The notes under the pieces are model-generated. The model was not told the origin of the DNA, ran no database searches, and saw nothing but the letters and a program-made list of their open reading frames with translations. DNA of 25,655 nt from Candidatus Bathyarchaeota archaeon (GTDB taxonomy: Archaea > Thermoproteota > CALKCG01 > B24 > JAGTQN01). The position numbers and the translations under genes were made by a program. Shown here one piece after another: positions 23,464 to 25,655 of the stretch. Each line of letters starts with the position of its first letter. The stretch's first letter is position 1. Location of the stretch: NCBI GenBank assembly GCA_018396395.1, contig JAGTQN010000011.1:1-25655 (forward strand), given 5' to 3'.

Positions 23464-23921
23464 CTAAAGCCGATGCTGTTTTAGGATCCAATACGAAAAA
23501 TCAAAGCCATAATAGAAATTTAAAATGTTTCGCTCATATAAAGCTGATGTGGATGGTTCTTCCTCTATGTTTGTGAGGTGGCTGATTGCTATGGCTGCGG
23601 CTCTTCCGGCTCTGTCTTCTTCCCTTATGTTTCTGAGAAGTTGTATTGGGCGCAGTAGAGGTTGAAGGTTCTCTTTGGAGATGCCACAGTACGTTGCCAT
23701 CCAGGGTCTGAAGATTGAGAACTCGGCTTCCACCGTTTTAATGTGGATTCCGCGTCCCTGGCATATTCTCCTAGGCTATGGTTAACGTCTCATGGTTACA
23801 GAAGCCATCTTATGGTATGCTGGTATTCGTCGGTGTATAACAGCCAGACGCCTTCATGCAACCTACATCCCTCAGGACAAGGACACTCTTCCTCAGAGGG
23901 CATAAAAGACCTGATGTCCAT
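23464..23921 (-). pseudogene. Decayed DDE transposase (IS1595/ISXO2-like), C-terminal part
   Basis: Minus-strand pieces in shifting frames: from ATG 23921 a frame reads CPCPEGCRLHEGVWLLYTDE and ends in TAA; then DVNHSLGEYARD, a frameshift near 23755, and GIHIKTVEAEFSIFRPW followed by CGISKENLQPLLRPIQLLRN in the last frame to 23464. The order (YTDEY; VNHS-x-GEY; vHxxTxE; SKENL...LRN) fits IS1595-type DDE transposases, with the second catalytic Asp in YTDE and the Glu in TVEAEF. The N-terminus is absent and at least two frame breaks are needed. The family name is my best reading, not proven. Confidence 0.6.
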
Positions 23922-23972
23922 AAAAACTCAATAAGAAGTTATTCATGCCACATCAGCTTTATATGAGCGAAA
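23528..23972. mobile_element. 445-bp unit bounded by perfect 25-bp inverted repeats
   Basis: Perfect inverted repeats of 25 bp at 23528-23552 and 23948-23972, each reading inward from TTTCGCTCATATAAAG and ending GATGTGG. Between them lies most of the decayed transposase pseudogene. No target duplication is visible at the repeat edges. It could be a deletion derivative of an insertion sequence or two ends from different copies. Curiously, each repeat read outward encodes TSALYER in one frame, and on the left this frame continues out of the transposase ORF. Confidence 0.7.
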
Positions 23973-24056
23973 GTCTTTACTTGGGACTTTATTAATATTA
24001 GCCCCCCTCGTCTTAGTATGTTCCTCTTCATGCTATCCTAGCCCTTCCTCTCCTTG

Positions 24057-24560
24057 CTACCGCCCTTCCTCTTCACCTTCCATAGCTCCCTCATCCATGG
24101 CCAAGCTAAGAACTCCTCTTGACCTTCGCTCTGCCGGGTTTCCTACAAGTAGGGCCTGAAGGTCCGCCTGCGCCCTTTGGAAATACACTAAAAGCTTTAC
24201 ACCCTTTTCAGTTGGGTGGTAGAGGATTCCTTCTGAAGACTTACTTTTTCGGACATAGCCCTGATCGACGAGAAGGCGAAGGTAGCGTTGCATCCTTACC
24301 CATGAGAGGTTTGCTCTATACATGATATGGGTAGGCTTTCTATATCCGTCAGCGATAGCCCTTAAAATATCCATGCAGGTTTCTAACTTCGACCTTCTTG
24401 CGATCAAGGCTTCTCGTTTTGGCCTTTTCGAGGACTTTTTCTTTAAGGCTTGCTCTCCTCCAGTGCTCTCCTCGGGAGAGCCTGCTTCCGAAAGGTCTAG
24501 AAGACTCGCTTCTAATGAGGGGGAAGCCCTACGGATTCTGGGCCTCTCGCTTCCCCTCAT
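24057..24560 (-). CDS. Winged-helix DNA-binding protein (HTH_45-like)
   Basis: A 167-aa protein if started at ATG 24560. After a basic, low-complexity start and linker, residues about 58-125 form an archaeal winged helix: RSKLETCMDILRAIADG, the recognition part PTHIMYRANLSWVRMQRYL, then LLVDQGYVRKS and YHPTEKGVKLL. This pattern matches the HTH_45-type regulators common in TACK archaea. The C-terminus is acidic (MEGEEEGR). Start: GGAAGGG lies 4 bases before the ATG at 24560, inside the tail of the upstream ORF, so translation may be coupled; the frame is open further up to a TTG at 24716. Alternatively this is the C-terminal half of one protein joined to the coiled-coil ORF by a frameshift in the purine-rich stretch. 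Confidence 0.65.
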   Translation of the reverse strand: MRGSERPRIRRASPSLEASLLDLSEAGSPEESTGGEQALKKKSSKRPKREALIARRSKLETCMDILRAIADGYRKPTHIMYRANLSWVRMQRYLRLLVDQGYVRKSKSSEGILYHPTEKGVKLLVYFQRAQADLQALLVGNPAERRSRGVLSLAMDEGAMEGEEEGR

Positions 24561-24825
24561 TTTTCCCTTCCTTTTTCCCTTTTCGTTCCCTTTCCCCTTT
24601 ACTTCCTGCCTTTCCATCTCCATCTCCGATTTTGAACCCTTTCCTTCGCCGAGGAGGGGTTTTGGAAGCCCTAGTTTTGGTGGGCTTCTCGGGGGCATCT
24701 TTAGTATTCGACTCAAGGAGCTTCATGGAAGCCTCCAATCTATCGATCTGACGGCTAAGGTTCCTTTCATGCTCCTTCAATAACTTGACTAAGAAGTCGA
24801 TGATATCAGCCCTTACGGCATCCAC
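24529..24825 (-). CDS. Coiled-coil protein with basic low-complexity tail
   Basis: A 98-aa ORF. Residues 6-40 are a coiled coil (DIIDFLVKLLKEHERNLSRQ, then DRLEASMKLLES) closely resembling the start of the 140-aa protein at 20180. From about residue 45 the sequence is Lys/Glu/Gly-rich and repetitive (KGERERKGKKEGKNEGKRE), encoded by an almost pure purine run. It starts at GTG 24825 with a TATA-like element centred about 24 bases upstream and no Shine-Dalgarno sequence, i.e. leaderless. It overlaps the winged-helix ORF by 32 bases (or more if that starts earlier). As one fused protein, coiled coil plus linker plus winged helix would make a sensible dimeric regulator. Confidence 0.55.
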   Translation of the reverse strand: MDAVRADIIDFLVKLLKEHERNLSRQIDRLEASMKLLESNTKDAPEKPTKTRASKTPPRRRKGFKIGDGDGKAGSKGERERKGKKEGKNEGKREAQNP

Positions 24826-24843
24826 CCTTTTTATACCCCCACC

Positions 24844-24853
24844 TTAAAATATT
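24844..24853 (-). promoter_or_regulatory. TATA-like element for a leaderless GTG start
   Basis: On the minus strand AATATTTTAA, centred about 24 bases before GTG 24825. A second, better-looking TATAAAAA (24828-24835) lies too close to that GTG to serve it and would start inside the gene, so the real start is not settled. Confidence 0.35.
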
Positions 24854-24951
24854 CGCCTAAAACATCATTAAATTCTTGATGAGCCATAAGAACAGACCTG
24901 GAATTCGTATTAAAAGTTCACAAAGGAGAAGTAATGGCTTTCATTCATTAA

Positions 24952-25137
24952 ATGATGAACTATATGAAAAATCTAAATATGTATAAAAACTATAATTGGA
25001 TAAACCTCATGGTATTATTTGTCATCCTATTCTCACTTATTGTTACTGTATCTATTGCCGTGGCTTATTGGACAGGGGACATAACCCGCGGTTTGGACTC
25101 CTCAAGAATCTGGAACCTACCATGGGGATGGCCATAG
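24952..25137 (+). CDS. Small membrane protein, possibly a truncated pilin-like protein
   Basis: A 61-aa ORF with a charged start and one strong membrane helix (about residues 19-40: VLFVILFSLIVTVSIAVAYW), followed by TGDITRG. That sequence resembles the start of archaeal pilin-like secreted proteins, where the helix is followed by YWxGxIT and then a TRFEKLE-type segment. Here the rest in frame (LDSSRIWNLPWGWP) does not fit, but the neighbouring frame gives RFGLLKNLEP at the right place, so a frameshift near 25090 may have cut the gene. TATTAAAA near 24909-24916 could serve as promoter. It is divergent from the coiled-coil gene. Confidence 0.4.
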   Translation: MMNYMKNLNMYKNYNWINLMVLFVILFSLIVTVSIAVAYWTGDITRGLDSSRIWNLPWGWP

Positions 25138-25445
25138 GATTCCTTTTACTGAAAATTCGGCCAAGAATGCTATGTGGCTTAATCACGAACTTCGGACTTT
25201 TGGTGCTACTAAAGTCCTTCAGGCTTCGACCTTCGCAGACTAGTTTCAAGCATTAGATGGAATAGAAAAAATATCGTATGGAAAAGCGGAATTGAGCCAC
25301 AAAGCACCAAGAATCAAAGTTCTAGCTTTCTTCTCGAAATTTCTCGAACGGATTAACATTCTAGATGGCGAATAATCTGGACCATAGTCTTTTTTTATTT
25401 TTAACGTCCTAATATGACGAGCGCACCTCTTACCCTTTGTTTTGG
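25138..25445. other. Stretch without a supported gene
   Basis: No convincing ORF. A plus-strand frame gives FTENSAKNAMWLNHELRTFG before a stop, which may be a further remnant of the truncated upstream gene. T-rich sequence at 25388-25402 could be a terminator for a plus-strand transcript. Confidence 0.4.
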
Positions 25446-25655
25446 TTATTCTACATGAACCCTGTAAACATCGGCATCTGGACCTAGGATCCTAAGGAAA
25501 TCCCTGCAAGCCCTTTCCACATCCTTGGATTGGGTTATGGACCTTCCTATGATAAGAATGTCCGCGCCACTCTGGATAGCCCTAGAAGCTGTTTCGGGGC
25601 TTAGCCCTCCGGCTACGGCAATGAGGACCCTCCTTTCTTTTTCCTTAAAGGCTTC
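25446..25655 (-). CDS. 3-hexulose-6-phosphate synthase-like (OMP decarboxylase superfamily), C-terminal end
   Basis: A partial gene: 69 residues run from the window edge to TAA at 25446-25448. The pattern VLIAVAGGLSPETASRAIQ then GADILIIGRSITQSKDVERA is the last beta-alpha unit and phosphate-binding loop of the KGPDC/OMPDC superfamily; the VAGG (not VaPGiR) form points to 3-hexulose-6-phosphate synthase rather than orotidine decarboxylase. In archaea lacking the oxidative pentose phosphate route, this enzyme in reverse gives ribulose-5-phosphate for nucleotides while releasing formaldehyde, which fits the purine operon nearby. The start and possible fusion partners (Fae or PHI) are outside the window. 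Confidence 0.75.
   Translation of the reverse strand, partial: EAFKEKERRVLIAVAGGLSPETASRAIQSGADILIIGRSITQSKDVERACRDFLRILGPDADVYRVHVE

Noticed and set aside
23520..23980. Target duplication around the 25-bp inverted repeats
   Set aside because: The 8-10 bases outside each end (TTAAAATG and GTCTTTAC) do not match in either direction.
24322..24783. Plus-strand ORF of 153 codons rich in Phe, Pro and Ser
   Set aside because: It is the complement of the purine-rich coiled-coil/winged-helix genes; the winged helix on the other strand is a real family match.
1..25655. CRISPR arrays, tRNA and rRNA genes
   Set aside because: I saw no regularly spaced repeats, no cloverleaf with a GGTTCRA loop and no rRNA-like sequence in the gaps; a covariance-model scan would settle the tRNA question.

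Overview
The window comes from an archaeon, very probably a thermophile of the TACK group. The evidence is an MCM helicase next to a Gins23-type GINS subunit, a short XPF nuclease, Hel308, Alba, folate-free purine genes (PurP), a tungsten-type aldehyde ferredoxin oxidoreductase, and TATA-box promoters with many leaderless or GTG/TTG starts. The arrangement gins23-mcm is known from Sulfolobales. I cannot place the organism more finely from sequence alone.

Layout. (1) 1-6255, plus strand: the end of an ECF transporter T component, then a genome-maintenance run of XPF-like nuclease, Gins23, MCM and Hel308. (2) 6302-8420: a membrane-anchored hypothetical protein, a zinc-ribbon DUF4342 protein, and a DUF362 protein split by a one-base frameshift. 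(3) 8557-12461, plus strand: a TIM-barrel sugar isomerase/epimerase-like protein, a polyferredoxin, an aldehyde ferredoxin oxidoreductase and a MoaD-like sulfur carrier, i.e. an oxidoreductase with its electron-transfer partner and a protein for pterin cofactor synthesis. (4) Alba at 12623-12910. (5) 13446-14294: a complete but dead IS6-family insertion sequence with inverted repeats and a perfect 8-bp target duplication. (6) 14427-17669: a tight purine operon, purC and two different purP paralogues, with overlapping ends. (7) 17887-21397, mostly minus strand: an alkaline-phosphatase/sulfatase-superfamily hydrolase whose nucleophile position is Thr, a small-gene cluster (46-aa and 37-aa ORFs and a coiled-coil protein), and a UbiA prenyltransferase. 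(8) 21.4-24.0 kb: a transposon graveyard surrounding an intact winged-helix regulator; it includes a 445-bp unit bounded by perfect 25-bp inverted repeats. (9) 24057-25137: a coiled-coil/basic ORF overlapping a winged-helix ORF, and a divergent small membrane protein. (10) 25446-25655: the C-terminal end of a 3-hexulose-6-phosphate-synthase-like enzyme running off the edge.

Metabolic theme: PurC/PurP and the HPS-like enzyme fit ribose and purine synthesis without folate; the AOR cluster fits ferredoxin-linked aldehyde oxidation. No tRNA, rRNA or CRISPR array was seen. The least explained material is the small-gene cluster at 19.4-20.2 kb, whose coiled-coil module recurs at 24.8 kb in front of a winged-helix domain.
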